DNA from: MedAcidi-G1 sp002713545
Lineage (GTDB): Bacteria > Actinomycetota > Acidimicrobiia > Acidimicrobiales > MedAcidi-G1
DNA: 59,736 nt
NCBI GenBank assembly: GCA_964013895.1
Contig: CAXGYF010000006.1
Location: 1 to 59,736, forward strand
Direction of reading: 5' to 3'
Below the pieces are notes generated by a model. It worked only from the letters and a program-made list of their open reading frames with translations, was not told where the DNA came from and did no database searches. Positions 26,611 through 35,458 of the stretch are shown here, one piece after another (positions within the stretch are counted from its first letter, which is position 1; the number at the start of each line of letters is the position of its first letter). Position numbers and translations under genes: made by a program.

Positions 26611-27312
26611 TCACCAAGTTTCTAGTCCATCTAAGGAGAGTTTTAGTAGACACTTGTGAATTTCTCTACCTAATATGACAACTTCATCCAATTCTCGCTT
26701 GGCTTCACTTCTGGATTCGACGTCTCCACTTTTGGTTTTAGCTGAAAACAACTGTTCGATAACACCTGCTTCTCTTTGAGCTGCGACCAGATACATGCGT
26801 AGATGCCGGGTCTCCATTCCTAGCTCAAAAAGACGTTTTGCTGATTTAATTGTCAATAAAGCTTCACCTTCAAAGATTTCTTTACTTCCCACTCTTCTAC
26901 CTTTTACCACGCCCAATTCAATTAATTCTTGGATTTTCTCTGTTTCAAGGCCTGAGGCTGTTGACAACCCTTCAATATCTAAGCTGATTCCCGAAACAAC
27001 TGGGGGCTTGTTTCCGCTCACTTTTGAATCAGACTTTTGATTTTCATTATCCGATTTGACTTCAATACCGGTGCGCTCTAATCGTTCTTTTATAACTTTG
27101 AGTGGGACGAAATAATCTCTTTGTTGTCGAAGAATCCACTCCAATTTCGCCAAATCAATAGCAGAGAACTTCCTGTAACCCGATTGGGTCCTAGTCGGCT
27201 CAAGCAAACCTTGGGATTCCAAATACCGGATTTTTGAAACGGTAAGTTCAGGGAACTCCTCAATTAAGCTTTCACAGACTTGACTTATGTTAAATAGTTC
27301 GTGCTCTGACAA
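26611..27312 (-). CDS. ftsR: MerR-family regulator FtsR-like
   Basis: 233 residues. N-terminal MerR helix-turn-helix: FNISQVCESLIEEFPELTVSKIRYLESQGLLEP with RKFSAIDLAKLEWILRQQRD. A Ser/Lys-rich linker (about 85-105) separates a second domain, as in Mycobacterium Rv1828 and corynebacterial FtsR, a regulator of ftsZ. Gene order FHA protein-ftsR-(hpt)-BFN-MerR supports orthology; hpt is an insertion relative to the mycobacterial order. Confidence 0.8.
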   Translation of the reverse strand: MSEHELFNISQVCESLIEEFPELTVSKIRYLESQGLLEPTRTQSGYRKFSAIDLAKLEWILRQQRDYFVPLKVIKERLERTGIEVKSDNENQKSDSKVSGNKPPVVSGISLDIEGLSTASGLETEKIQELIELGVVKGRRVGSKEIFEGEALLTIKSAKRLFELGMETRHLRMYLVAAQREAGVIEQLFSAKTKSGDVESRSEAKRELDEVVILGREIHKCLLKLSLDGLETW

Positions 27313-27324
27313 GTCAACATTCCA

Positions 27325-27711
27325 TCAGTTATCAGCTATTCCATGAAAAAAGACAAGTTTGAAGCGTCCAATTTGAAGCACATCACCATCTGTCAATTCT
27401 CCAGAACGAACGCTTTTAGCGTTCAAATAAGTGCCATTTAAAGAACCGACGTCCGACACCGTGTAAATACTCTCGTTTCTTTTAATGATCGCGTGTCTTC
27501 TAGAAACTGTGACATCATCGAGAAAAATATCTGCGTCTTTTTCTCGCCCTACAGAAATTGATTCAGAATCAAGTGCGTAGCGCGAACCTGAGCGGGGTCC
27601 AGACTCTATAACAAGTATTCCTATATCTGTTTCAAAAATTTCTCGATCTAAACGGTGTGGGATTTCCGGATCCATTTCGATCGCATCGGTTACTTCATCA
27701 TCACTAAAAAT
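27325..27711 (-). CDS. garA: FHA-domain protein, GarA-like
   Basis: FHA domain with GRE, SRRHA and GSLNGTYLN, the phosphothreonine-binding residues. In mycobacteria GarA links Ser/Thr kinases to 2-oxoglutarate metabolism. The first ATG is at 27675 (116 residues) but has no ribosome binding site. The same frame stays open upstream, and an ATT at 27711 has GGAGG exactly seven bases before it, so the protein may start there and gain 12 residues (FSDDEVTDAIE follows the initiator). The ETTS phospho-motif of GarA is not evident. Gene order gcvH-garA-ftsR is conserved. Confidence 0.75.
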   Translation of the reverse strand: MFSDDEVTDAIEMDPEIPHRLDREIFETDIGILVIESGPRSGSRYALDSESISVGREKDADIFLDDVTVSRRHAIIKRNESIYTVSDVGSLNGTYLNAKSVRSGELTDGDVLQIGRFKLVFFHGIADN

Positions 27712-27718
27712 TTCAAAT

Positions 27719-27723
27719 CCTCC
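27719..27723 (-). promoter_or_regulatory. Shine-Dalgarno GGAGG favouring an ATT start
   Basis: GGAGG on the minus strand lies seven bases before the in-frame ATT at 27711, but 43 bases before the first ATG of the FHA gene. The only other near start, a GTG 13 bases away, is out of frame and reads just five codons. Confidence 0.45.
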
Positions 27724-27734
27724 GTTTCCTCTAA

Positions 27735-28118
27735 TTACCCCTCTAAAAGAAGACGATAAGAATCGGCATCCAAAAGTCCACTTATCGGACCTGAATCTTC
27801 TTTATTCATTAAACAGACCCAGCCCTCTCCATACGGATCATCATTTATTTTCATAGGGTGCAATTCCAAATCATCATTCACCTCGAAAACTCTTGCTGTT
27901 AAAGGGGCCGATATTTCCGAAACGGACTTGCTCGATTCCACTTCACCTAAAATTTCACCTTTTTCTATTAGTAAGTCAACTTCCGGAAGATCCACAAAAA
28001 CAACCTCCCCTAGGGCATCTTGCGCGTAATCGGTGACACCTACGCGAATAAGACCATCTTCTTCCATTCGGACCCATTGATGGTCTTCAGAATACATAAG
28101 GTCATCAGGGATGTTCAT
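27735..28118 (-). CDS. gcvH: Glycine cleavage system H protein
   Basis: 127 residues, family length. The lipoyl-attachment site is VESSKSVSEI with Lys64, flanked by the usual GE(V) loop, and YAQDALGEVVFVDLP precedes it. It shuttles the aminomethyl group between GcvP, GcvT and GcvL. None of those genes is in the window, but gcvH next to garA is the actinobacterial pattern. Confidence 0.93.
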   Translation of the reverse strand: MNIPDDLMYSEDHQWVRMEEDGLIRVGVTDYAQDALGEVVFVDLPEVDLLIEKGEILGEVESSKSVSEISAPLTARVFEVNDDLELHPMKINDDPYGEGWVCLMNKEDSGPISGLLDADSYRLLLEG

Positions 28119-28180
28119 AATTTGAAACTAGCGGCAAAAGTGCCATTTTTATAATGGGAGAAAAAAATTACTTGAAAGAA

Positions 28181-28750
28181 CTACTTGCTATCTCGAATTT
28201 CTTTAAGCGCTTCAGCTGCAAGAGGTACATACATGAACGCAGCAAACCACGAAATAATGAGCCCCGGAACTCCTGTAACGTAAGCGAATACTGCAAAAAA
28301 ATCGCTTATCGAAATTGTTGATTCACCCGCTAAAAAAGAAGGGACCGCAAACAGCATTGCGAAAGTTCCTGTCTTGCCCCACCATAAAACATCGATTCTT
28401 CTAGCTCCCAAAAGAGCCAATGAAACGGTAGCTCCGCCGACAAGCAATTCTCTTACAAGAGCCAACAAAGCAAACCAGATCGGAATTGAACCATCAACTA
28501 TTAATGAAGGAATAGAAACTATGAGCAAGAGCCTGTCGGCGGTTGGGTCGAGAATTTTTCCTAACTCCGAAGTTTGGTTGAACCGTCTGGCGATCCAGCC
28601 ATCAACCCAGTCGGTAGCCCCGAGTACCGCTAAAAGAATCGCTGCCCATGACCTGCTTTCAATTCCAAAAAGAATCCACACGAACAAAGGAATACAGAGG
28701 AGTCGCAGCACGCTTATAAAATTAGGAACAGTAAAGATTCTGTCACTCAT
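28181..28750 (-). CDS. pgsA: CDP-alcohol phosphatidyltransferase (PgsA type)
   Basis: 189 residues with about five membrane segments. The family signature D-x2-DG-x2-AR-x8-G-x3-D-x3-D fits exactly: Asp47, Asp50-Gly51, Ala54-Arg55, Gly64, Asp68, Asp72. It probably makes phosphatidylglycerophosphate from CDP-diacylglycerol and glycerol-3-phosphate. Cardiolipin or inositol-phosphate synthases share the motif, so the acceptor is not certain. Position near gcvH-garA matches Mycobacterium pgsA2 (Rv1822). Confidence 0.85.
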   Translation of the reverse strand: MSDRIFTVPNFISVLRLLCIPLFVWILFGIESRSWAAILLAVLGATDWVDGWIARRFNQTSELGKILDPTADRLLLIVSIPSLIVDGSIPIWFALLALVRELLVGGATVSLALLGARRIDVLWWGKTGTFAMLFAVPSFLAGESTISISDFFAVFAYVTGVPGLIISWFAAFMYVPLAAEALKEIRDSK

Positions 28751-28834
28751 TATTTAAATCTATCTATCTTCGAATACAGAATCCCCACATGGCCGCGTTT
28801 GACCAAAGTAGTAATACTTGGAAAGCTAGTATCC

Positions 28835-29239
28835 ATGTCAACTATTTTCACTCAGATACTCGAAAGGGGAATTCCGGGACACATCCTATGGGAAGACCCA
28901 AAGTGTTTCGCTTTTTTGGACATACGGCCGCTTAATCGTGGTCATACACTTGTTGTACCGACTCAAGAAATCGATATGTGGACCGACTTGCCCGAAGAGA
29001 CAGCTTCTCACTGCATGAAAGTTGCAAAAAAAATCGGAGAAGCTCAAATGAAAGCATTCAAACCGAAACGTATTGGCCTAATGATCGCAGGATTTGAAGT
29101 GCCACATGTGCATTTACATGTAATACCGATAAACGATATGAGTAATCTTGATTTCGCTAATGCCAATACAAATATCTCAAACGACGAACTGCTATCAGAT
29201 CTAAAGAAATTGAAAGATTGTCTTAGTGAAATTGATTAA
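28835..29239 (+). CDS. HIT-family protein
   Basis: 134 residues from ATG 28835 (GGAAAG about 10 bases upstream); the TTG at 28799 is unsupported. STIFTQILERGIPGHILWED and the histidine triad HVHLH (His91, 93, 95) mark the Hint/HinT branch, which hydrolyses AMP-lysine or AMP-phosphoramidate bonds. The triad region reads PHVHLHVIPIND, normal. Convergent with the DUF2079 gene. Confidence 0.9.
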   Translation: MSTIFTQILERGIPGHILWEDPKCFAFLDIRPLNRGHTLVVPTQEIDMWTDLPEETASHCMKVAKKIGEAQMKAFKPKRIGLMIAGFEVPHVHLHVIPINDMSNLDFANANTNISNDELLSDLKKLKDCLSEID

Positions 29240-29250
29240 AGAATTGAGGA

Positions 29251-30819
29251 TTAATCCACTCCTGGTTTACGAATCCAAGTCTGAATCCCTTCAGCGTCAT
29301 AACGTTTTTTAAATCCTATTTTGATCATTTTCTCCTCAAATTTAATCAACTCCGAATTCGACCAATCGGCAATATTTTCGTCAAAAATTACCGCATCTAA
29401 ATGTTTAAATTGTTCGCTACTGGGAATGAAAGGAATATCGACTTCTAGAACATAAGCGTTTTTACGTTCTGCAATTTCCGAGTACATATTTGCCGGCGCC
29501 GCAACGCTCGCGTCTTCACCAAGCCAAAACACAGATGTGACTCTAGCAATGTCAGTATCGTCTCTTTTACCCCATTCCCAGGGTTTTTCGAATGGAGAGG
29601 AAGCTGAATCGCGGATAAAAAAAACGGCAGCCGTCAATAACAACACAGTTAAAATTTTCCTACCTACGATAATCCGGCTAACACCAGAGGATCCCATTTT
29701 CATAAGCGCATAAGTCGCTGCGATAAAAACAAAGGCAAGTACAGCTATATCTTGTTGTGGGTTACCTAATACTCCAACAGGAACATCAGCTATCAGATAA
29801 AAGATAAGTAAAGGAACTCCTGGCAAGACATACCTTAAATGAATGAGTGGCAAAAATAGAACTGGCGCAATAATTAGAATCACTTGCTCAAAGTTGCTTC
29901 TAACTAGCAAATCCTTAAGTAAACCCAAAGGGTCAGACAGCATTCCGAAAACTGCATCTAAAGAGCTTCCTCCAAAATGCCGGAAGGCAGCAATATGCGG
30001 ATAGCCACCAGAGCCGATTGCGGGTTGCAGCCAAAAGGCCATAATCAGAAACCACGCCAAACCACAAAAGGAAATTATTCTGCCAGCAACTTTTTTATTT
30101 TCTAGTAAAAAAATTACTCCGATCGCTACCACTGCCAGCCCTAGGTCTGCACGCGAAGCTAAAACAAGAAAAATCAGACCTGAACTCAACCACCATTTTT
30201 CGTAGTATCCAGCTAGATATGCAGCCAAAAGAGCAGGTATAGCTACAACCTCGGGATGGAAACCTGCAAGATTTAAATTATGCACAGAAGGGTGGAGAGA
30301 ATAGGCAAAAGTTAGAACCGCTGCGCCTCCAGTTCTTAAATTTGCGGGACCTCTGGCTATTCGCCATATCGGCACAACAGCAAGCCCTAATGCTAGAGAC
30401 TGGATAGTCAATAGAAACTCTCCAGTCGGAAACAATCGCGCAACTACCGATATAGGCCAAAATAACCATGCGGCTTGAAGTGCGAAGATATTTAACCCCA
30501 GTTGAGTAACCTCTGGGGATTCTCCTATCGACATTAGATATGAAGCCTGCATATAGTAACCGATCTGCTCCCCCACGCTAAGATCTCTGAATCTTGATAG
30601 AGAAAGAAGAATAAGCGACAAACTAAGCAAAAAAGCTCCGAACCAGGGAATGATACGATCAGCTATCGGAGAATCAAATTGTGCTTGCCATCTCAAAAAT
30701 GTTATATCTACTTTTCTACGTAAATTAACTATGGTTGTCGTGACTTGTTCACTAGTACGCTCTAGATTTTTAACGCTGAATGCGCCTTCTTGGTCGAAAA
30801 GAAACTTTTTTCTATTCAA
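29251..30819 (-). CDS. DUF2079 integral membrane protein
   Basis: 522 residues with about ten membrane segments and the segments HPSVHNLNLAGFHPE and LASRADLGLAVVAIG, typical of DUF2079, which is related to GT-C type glycosyltransferases. The loop with Phe-His-Pro-Glu is the likely active-site region. TTG start at 30819 overlaps the upstream gene by eight bases (TTGAATAG), giving translational coupling. Substrate unknown; a polyprenyl-phosphate sugar donor would fit the fold. Confidence 0.8.
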   Translation of the reverse strand: MNRKKFLFDQEGAFSVKNLERTSEQVTTTIVNLRRKVDITFLRWQAQFDSPIADRIIPWFGAFLLSLSLILLSLSRFRDLSVGEQIGYYMQASYLMSIGESPEVTQLGLNIFALQAAWLFWPISVVARLFPTGEFLLTIQSLALGLAVVPIWRIARGPANLRTGGAAVLTFAYSLHPSVHNLNLAGFHPEVVAIPALLAAYLAGYYEKWWLSSGLIFLVLASRADLGLAVVAIGVIFLLENKKVAGRIISFCGLAWFLIMAFWLQPAIGSGGYPHIAAFRHFGGSSLDAVFGMLSDPLGLLKDLLVRSNFEQVILIIAPVLFLPLIHLRYVLPGVPLLIFYLIADVPVGVLGNPQQDIAVLAFVFIAATYALMKMGSSGVSRIIVGRKILTVLLLTAAVFFIRDSASSPFEKPWEWGKRDDTDIARVTSVFWLGEDASVAAPANMYSEIAERKNAYVLEVDIPFIPSSEQFKHLDAVIFDENIADWSNSELIKFEEKMIKIGFKKRYDAEGIQTWIRKPGVD

Positions 30820-32089
30820 TGATGCACGACCCTGCTATTGGACCTTTAGAACCTATACCCAAATCTATTTCAAGTTCATCTCCCGAGGCGCCCCCAAATT
30901 TGGGTATAACTACATTTTCTACACCTTCTGGGACTTCAATTGTTCCTCGCACTGATAGCACTTCCCATCCATTCATTCCTGCAGTAGGACTTTCTATAGA
31001 AAATCTGACTTTCTCAGCCCAACCAACACCACCTTCAGGGAGTTTCTGGGGATTGTTTTTTTGAGGGATAGTTATTGGAAGAATAAGTACAGAAGTACCC
31101 AGACATGTAGGTTGCGTTTTAGTCCCTTGAACTCGTGAAGGGCAATTGGCAGTTGAACCGGCGTAGTAAAGAACATCCAATGGTCTTAGATTGCGTGTAG
31201 TCACAGACACCATCGTGCATGACTGCGAAACCCATCCATCAGGTCCCACTAAAGCAATTTGACCCTCCCCGTATTGAAAAACAGTAGCGTTCAATGCACC
31301 GGGAAGGATTGGAAGCGCTTCATTAGGAACATCCACTTTTATACGATCCATCAATTTCTCTTCGCCTTGCTTCACCGCCACAACCTGTTCAGCGGTAGCA
31401 ACTAAGGCAGGTTCGGTTACAGGGTTAAACAGATCGAGATAGCTATTTTTAGATTCGACACTCTCGTTGCTAGACACTGCAGAGAAGCGTAAACCCAACC
31501 CAACCCTCTCTTCAGAGTCACTTGTTAAAGATTTAAGTGCAAAGAACATAACAAGAAGTAAACCAATAGCTATTCCTGCTGCAATTAAACGTCTTAATAG
31601 AGCGCTCTGGAGCTCTGTTGCTACTGCCGCTTCACTTCGCCTTTCGGCTCTAGATCTTGGCCCAAACGCTTCGGATCTGCTACCTCCGCTTAATAGAGTC
31701 GCCCAACTCTTTACGGTTTCTTCCGGGAAACGAAGAGCCAAACGAGCAAACTCTTCTTCTTCATCTGGCCCGAAAAGTAGCAGCAAGTCATTTTCTTGTG
31801 CGAACTGGACCGGATCCGCTGCTTCAACTATGTCGCGGTCTCCTGCTAAACGTGTTAAGAACTTTTTTATTTCTTCATCAGCTTCTTCTAAGGACCATTT
31901 AGCTCCCGGTGTGACCTGGTAGGCAGCTACCGGTGAATTAGATGATTTCCTCGCCCGAAAAAATGTCTGTCGCCTGCTGCGCGTTTCTTCGGAGGTTCCC
32001 AATTCTTGATTTGGTTCTTTCGCCAATTCGGTTACGTCTTGATCTGAACTTTCTTCGTCTAGTTGATTTTCGCTATCCGTATCGTCCAT
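30812..32089 (-). CDS. Acidic single-pass membrane protein of unknown function
   Basis: 425 residues from ATG 32089, with GAGGG five bases upstream; the longer frame to 32146 is rejected. The N-terminal 110 residues are very acidic, then basic (RSRRQTFFRARKSS near 37-50). A membrane helix lies at about 167-186 (LIAAGIAIGLLLVMFFALK). The C-terminal part (about 190-425) is predicted outside: Thr/Val-rich, with Cys residues in SQSCTMVS, STANCPSR and PTCLG, and no domain I recognise. It is translationally coupled to the DUF2079 gene and diverges from the LysM lipoprotein. Confidence 0.65.
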   Translation of the reverse strand: MDDTDSENQLDEESSDQDVTELAKEPNQELGTSEETRSRRQTFFRARKSSNSPVAAYQVTPGAKWSLEEADEEIKKFLTRLAGDRDIVEAADPVQFAQENDLLLLFGPDEEEEFARLALRFPEETVKSWATLLSGGSRSEAFGPRSRAERRSEAAVATELQSALLRRLIAAGIAIGLLLVMFFALKSLTSDSEERVGLGLRFSAVSSNESVESKNSYLDLFNPVTEPALVATAEQVVAVKQGEEKLMDRIKVDVPNEALPILPGALNATVFQYGEGQIALVGPDGWVSQSCTMVSVTTRNLRPLDVLYYAGSTANCPSRVQGTKTQPTCLGTSVLILPITIPQKNNPQKLPEGGVGWAEKVRFSIESPTAGMNGWEVLSVRGTIEVPEGVENVVIPKFGGASGDELEIDLGIGSKGPIAGSCIIE

Positions 32090-32174
32090 GTCGCCCTCTG
32101 TGTCCCCCCAAGAGGCTACGCAATAGACGCCCCTGAGGTGAGTCACTTGAAAGTTTTTATTTACAATTATTAAC

Positions 32175-32180
32175 TTGACA
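32175..32180 (+). promoter_or_regulatory. Possible -35 box of the LysM lipoprotein gene
   Basis: A consensus TTGACA stands 71 bases before the ATG at 32251. The expected -10 window reads GGCATT or CATTAG, a weak match, so only the -35 is persuasive. Confidence 0.3.
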
Positions 32181-32250
32181 CTTCATTCGCAATACTAGGC
32201 ATTAGTCTCGTCCGACGGTCGACATTTTAAGGATTTCAGGAGATTAACGT

Positions 32251-34041
32251 ATGAGAAATAGAGGTTTAAAATTTTTTATTTTAATTTCTTTACTCGTATC
32301 TGCCTGTTCAAGCACTGATAGCCAAACAGGTGAAAGAACAACTTCTGATGAAACAACAAGGACATCAATAAGTCAAGCAACTGGAAGCACAGACAATAAA
32401 AATACCGATACCAGTTCATCTGGTCGGGCTAAAAATGATGAGATGGAAATTAGTCAATCTGAGGAAAGTGCCCAATACTTTAAAGATTTTTCGTCAAATT
32501 TCACTGAAGGGAATTCTAAAATCGACCGAGCTCATCCATTCCAAACCCTAGATTCATTTTGCACTTCTTACCCTCCTGTCAAAGAAGAAATAGTCCCTGC
32601 AACTGTTCAAGTAGAAAAGGGTGATTCGCTTGCAAAAATAGCATCTAAGTATGACTTGACACTCAAAGAGATACTTGACATGAATAACATTGCTAATCCG
32701 AATTTAATTTTCATCGGACAAGAAATTCGTGTTGGAGAAGAACTTCAAATAGGGCTTGGTCCGCAATCTACAGGTAGAGGAATAACGGAAAACTCCGTTT
32801 CTGTAGTCACAATAAACTCTTCAAATGACGAGTTGAAGAGTTTCGGTTTCGAAGATTTCAGCGGTGACGCAACAGAGATATTTTCTTCTTTCGTCCAAAT
32901 CCTTAATGAAGACTGCGGAGGTTTCCACAGCAGAAAAATCGATCTTCAAGAAGTAACTACTTCTCCATTGGAAGCCTTCGATGTAGATATTTCAACTTTG
33001 GGAAATCTTGCCTGCCTGAACGCTACTAAAGAAATCCCATCTGTAATAGTGGTCGATATTTCTCAGTTCTCTGGACCTTTGGAGAATTGCGTTGTTGACG
33101 AACAGAAAACAGCTTTATTAACAACAAAAGTTTTATCCAACCAAAATGCAATTAGCTCCGACAACAGACTTCTACTTGACTCCTTCAGTACCGAACAAGC
33201 TCTTTCTATGATGCTCAGCTTTGCTGAAAATGAGGGCCTTTTAGTAGATCAATCCATCGCCATAATCGCAGACGACTCATTAGGCAACTATGAATCTGTG
33301 ATAAAGGGACTCGTCGAACCGCTTCGCAACCTTAACTATGACCCAGAATTTTATTTTCTGAACTGTGAGGGTGGAATCTTTTGCAATGCAGGAATGGAAA
33401 AAACTATTGCCGCACTTGCGGCGAAACCACCTGATATTCTCTTCCCCACACTTAATCCATTTTCGTTACCTGAATTATTAACTCAAATGCTTCAAAGTGG
33501 TATACCGAAACCACAAATAATTCAGTCCGCTTTCAATTACCAAGACGACGAACAGTCAACTGATCACATCTTGAACTACGGAGGCAGCAATGTTGCCGAT
33601 TACTACGACGGAACTATAATTTTTTCTTATCCCTACGTGGAAATTCAAAGAATCAGAGAGAAACAATTTTCACCTTTTGAAAAGATGTGCATTGACGAGT
33701 ACTCACGTGTTTCCAGCCTAGATCAACATATTGTCGAACCGCGACGGACTGAAACCGTTTTGAGAATTTGTTCGGTAGCTCGTTATATTGCCAGAGCCCT
33801 CTACGATGCGGGAGTTAACCCGACTCGGCGAAAAATTCATGAATCTCTATCTGGTCTTGGCCATGTAGACAGTCCCGGCCTTTCTTTGGGTTCGTTTACT
33901 CCAGATAAACCGACAAGACCTTCATCGATCCAACAGATGCAATATCGATTCCCGTGTGCCCTCAATCTAGAAACAGAAATTCAAAATTATTCAGGTTGCA
34001 TTCTTCCCGTTGCTTCACCAGAAAGCATTTTAACGAATTGA
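32251..34041 (+). CDS. Lipoprotein with a LysM domain and a type 1 periplasmic binding domain
   Basis: 596 residues. Lipoprotein signal peptide with Cys19 (LLVSACSS), then a Ser/Thr-rich linker to about residue 100. A LysM domain lies at about 119-162: VEKGDSLAKIASKYDLTLKE then NPNLIFIGQEIRV. Residues 180-590 resemble a type 1 periplasmic binding protein as found in branched-chain amino acid ABC transporters, judging by alternating strand-helix order (VIVVDISQF, SIAIIADDSLGNYESVIKGL, PDILFPTLNPF). No permease or ATPase gene is adjacent. AGGAG lies eight bases upstream of the ATG. Sensing or tethering to peptidoglycan is inference. Confidence 0.7.
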   Translation: MRNRGLKFFILISLLVSACSSTDSQTGERTTSDETTRTSISQATGSTDNKNTDTSSSGRAKNDEMEISQSEESAQYFKDFSSNFTEGNSKIDRAHPFQTLDSFCTSYPPVKEEIVPATVQVEKGDSLAKIASKYDLTLKEILDMNNIANPNLIFIGQEIRVGEELQIGLGPQSTGRGITENSVSVVTINSSNDELKSFGFEDFSGDATEIFSSFVQILNEDCGGFHSRKIDLQEVTTSPLEAFDVDISTLGNLACLNATKEIPSVIVVDISQFSGPLENCVVDEQKTALLTTKVLSNQNAISSDNRLLLDSFSTEQALSMMLSFAENEGLLVDQSIAIIADDSLGNYESVIKGLVEPLRNLNYDPEFYFLNCEGGIFCNAGMEKTIAALAAKPPDILFPTLNPFSLPELLTQMLQSGIPKPQIIQSAFNYQDDEQSTDHILNYGGSNVADYYDGTIIFSYPYVEIQRIREKQFSPFEKMCIDEYSRVSSLDQHIVEPRRTETVLRICSVARYIARALYDAGVNPTRRKIHESLSGLGHVDSPGLSLGSFTPDKPTRPSSIQQMQYRFPCALNLETEIQNYSGCILPVASPESILTN

Positions 34042-34042
34042 A

Positions 34043-35104
34043 TCAAAGTCTAATTTCATAGTAGAGATTTGTCGGATCTTCCACTTTATGCTGATAAAAA
34101 AAAGTAAATCCGGCTTCTTTTATCATCGCCGACAGTAAATCTGGATTCAAACCTAGAGTTCCCAATCCGAGCGTATCAGTATCTGACATTGCAGAAGACA
34201 AGCACGTAGTTATCGAAGTGGCGTACATTAATGCCAGTACAGGATTTCTTAAATTATCGGTCCAAGTAGCAGAAGATTTAATTTCTTTAACCAATAGAGT
34301 TCCGTCCTCTTTTAATGCACCGTGGATTGCTTTGAGTGCCAAGTCGGGTCTTGGCATGTCATGCAGGCAGTCTAATGTCATCACAAAATCAGCATCAGCT
34401 GAATCAGGGATACTTTCGGCGCCAATGGCGAAAAGTTCCACGTTTTCATATGACGAAAATCTTTCGCGAGCTACTGCGATAGCCCTACTTGAGGGGTCAT
34501 ACCCAATAAAAGTTGATTCAGGAAATGAATCGGCTAAAAGTTCTATAGCCAGTCCTGTTCCGCAACCTACATCAATGACTCTTGCTCCTTTTCTCATCTT
34601 GTCTTCTACGCCGTTTAACAGCGGTAGAACCTGTGAAACCAGCAACGCTTTGGACATTGGTCCACACATGGCTTCAACTGCATGTTCCGATCCATCTCCT
34701 TGTCCGTCATAACTCAATCCGATTCCGGTTTTAAAAGCTTCTGCTATTCCATCTATAACTTCAATTGGTTTTAAGTTTGCGAAAACTGCAGCTGCATAAG
34801 TGGGCTGGTCAGATTGAGCTAAAACAGCAGCGGCTTCGGGTTCTAATTCGAAATTGCTTCCATCAGAAGTTTTGATCAGACCTGCTGCCGCATTACAGCG
34901 AAGCCACTCCAGAATCCATCTCTCGTGACATTCTGTTGATTCAGCTAAGTCTTCTGAAGTGATATTTCCAACTCCATCCATCGCTTCATAGAGACCCAAA
35001 CGGTGACCTAGATGTATTACCAAAGAAACCATTTCACCTTGTTTAAATAGCCACGTATCTAACGAGTATTTCAACAATTTTTCTAGGTCAAGATCTTCAT
35101 CCAC
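34043..35104 (-). CDS. SAM-dependent methyltransferase
   Basis: 353 residues. The N-terminal helical part (about 10-100, with LVIHLGHRLGLYEAMDG) resembles the dimerisation domain of O-methyltransferases and of mycobacterial methyltransferases of the Rv-type. Class I SAM motif I is VIDVGCGTGLAIELL near 176-190, followed by GYDPSSRAIAVARERF. No substrate can be assigned. It begins immediately after the Rieske gene, so the two are likely co-translated. Confidence 0.82.
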   Translation of the reverse strand: MDEDLDLEKLLKYSLDTWLFKQGEMVSLVIHLGHRLGLYEAMDGVGNITSEDLAESTECHERWILEWLRCNAAAGLIKTSDGSNFELEPEAAAVLAQSDQPTYAAAVFANLKPIEVIDGIAEAFKTGIGLSYDGQGDGSEHAVEAMCGPMSKALLVSQVLPLLNGVEDKMRKGARVIDVGCGTGLAIELLADSFPESTFIGYDPSSRAIAVARERFSSYENVELFAIGAESIPDSADADFVMTLDCLHDMPRPDLALKAIHGALKEDGTLLVKEIKSSATWTDNLRNPVLALMYATSITTCLSSAMSDTDTLGLGTLGLNPDLLSAMIKEAGFTFFYQHKVEDPTNLYYEIRL

Positions 35105-35455
35105 TTAAACGTCTCCTTCTCCTATAGAAATCCAAAGTTTGCCATCCTTCTCATAACAAGGCATAACTTCAATACTTCCTTTAGGGTCTCGCCTGCCTTT
35201 TACGTTCTCTTTGCAACCTTCTCCTGTTGTTGAAAAACGCCAAAAGTGAGTGGTGCAAATGATTTCTTCCCCTGCAACTACACCTTGATAAGCAAGATGT
35301 GTCCATTGGTGTGGGCATCGGGCTTCCATAGCGCACAACTCACCTTTTTCCGTCCTCCATACAACTAAATCACGTCCGTCGATCGAGGTTTCGGTTATCT
35401 GACCCGACTCAGGCAGTTCTACTTCAGTTATTTTATATCTACCTTCTACTGACAA
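35105..35455 (-). CDS. Rieske [2Fe-2S] protein
   Basis: 116 residues, one domain. The ligands are Cys47-Pro-His49 (EARCPHQWTH) and Cys67-Thr-Thr-His70 (ICTTHFWRF), as in Rieske ferredoxins such as the NirD/BphF type. It could act as an electron donor for an oxygenase; none is adjacent. It lies three bases after ftsX and directly before the methyltransferase start. Confidence 0.88.
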   Translation of the reverse strand: MSVEGRYKITEVELPESGQITETSIDGRDLVVWRTEKGELCAMEARCPHQWTHLAYQGVVAGEEIICTTHFWRFSTTGEGCKENVKGRRDPKGSIEVMPCYEKDGKLWISIGEGDV

Positions 35456-35458
35456 AGG

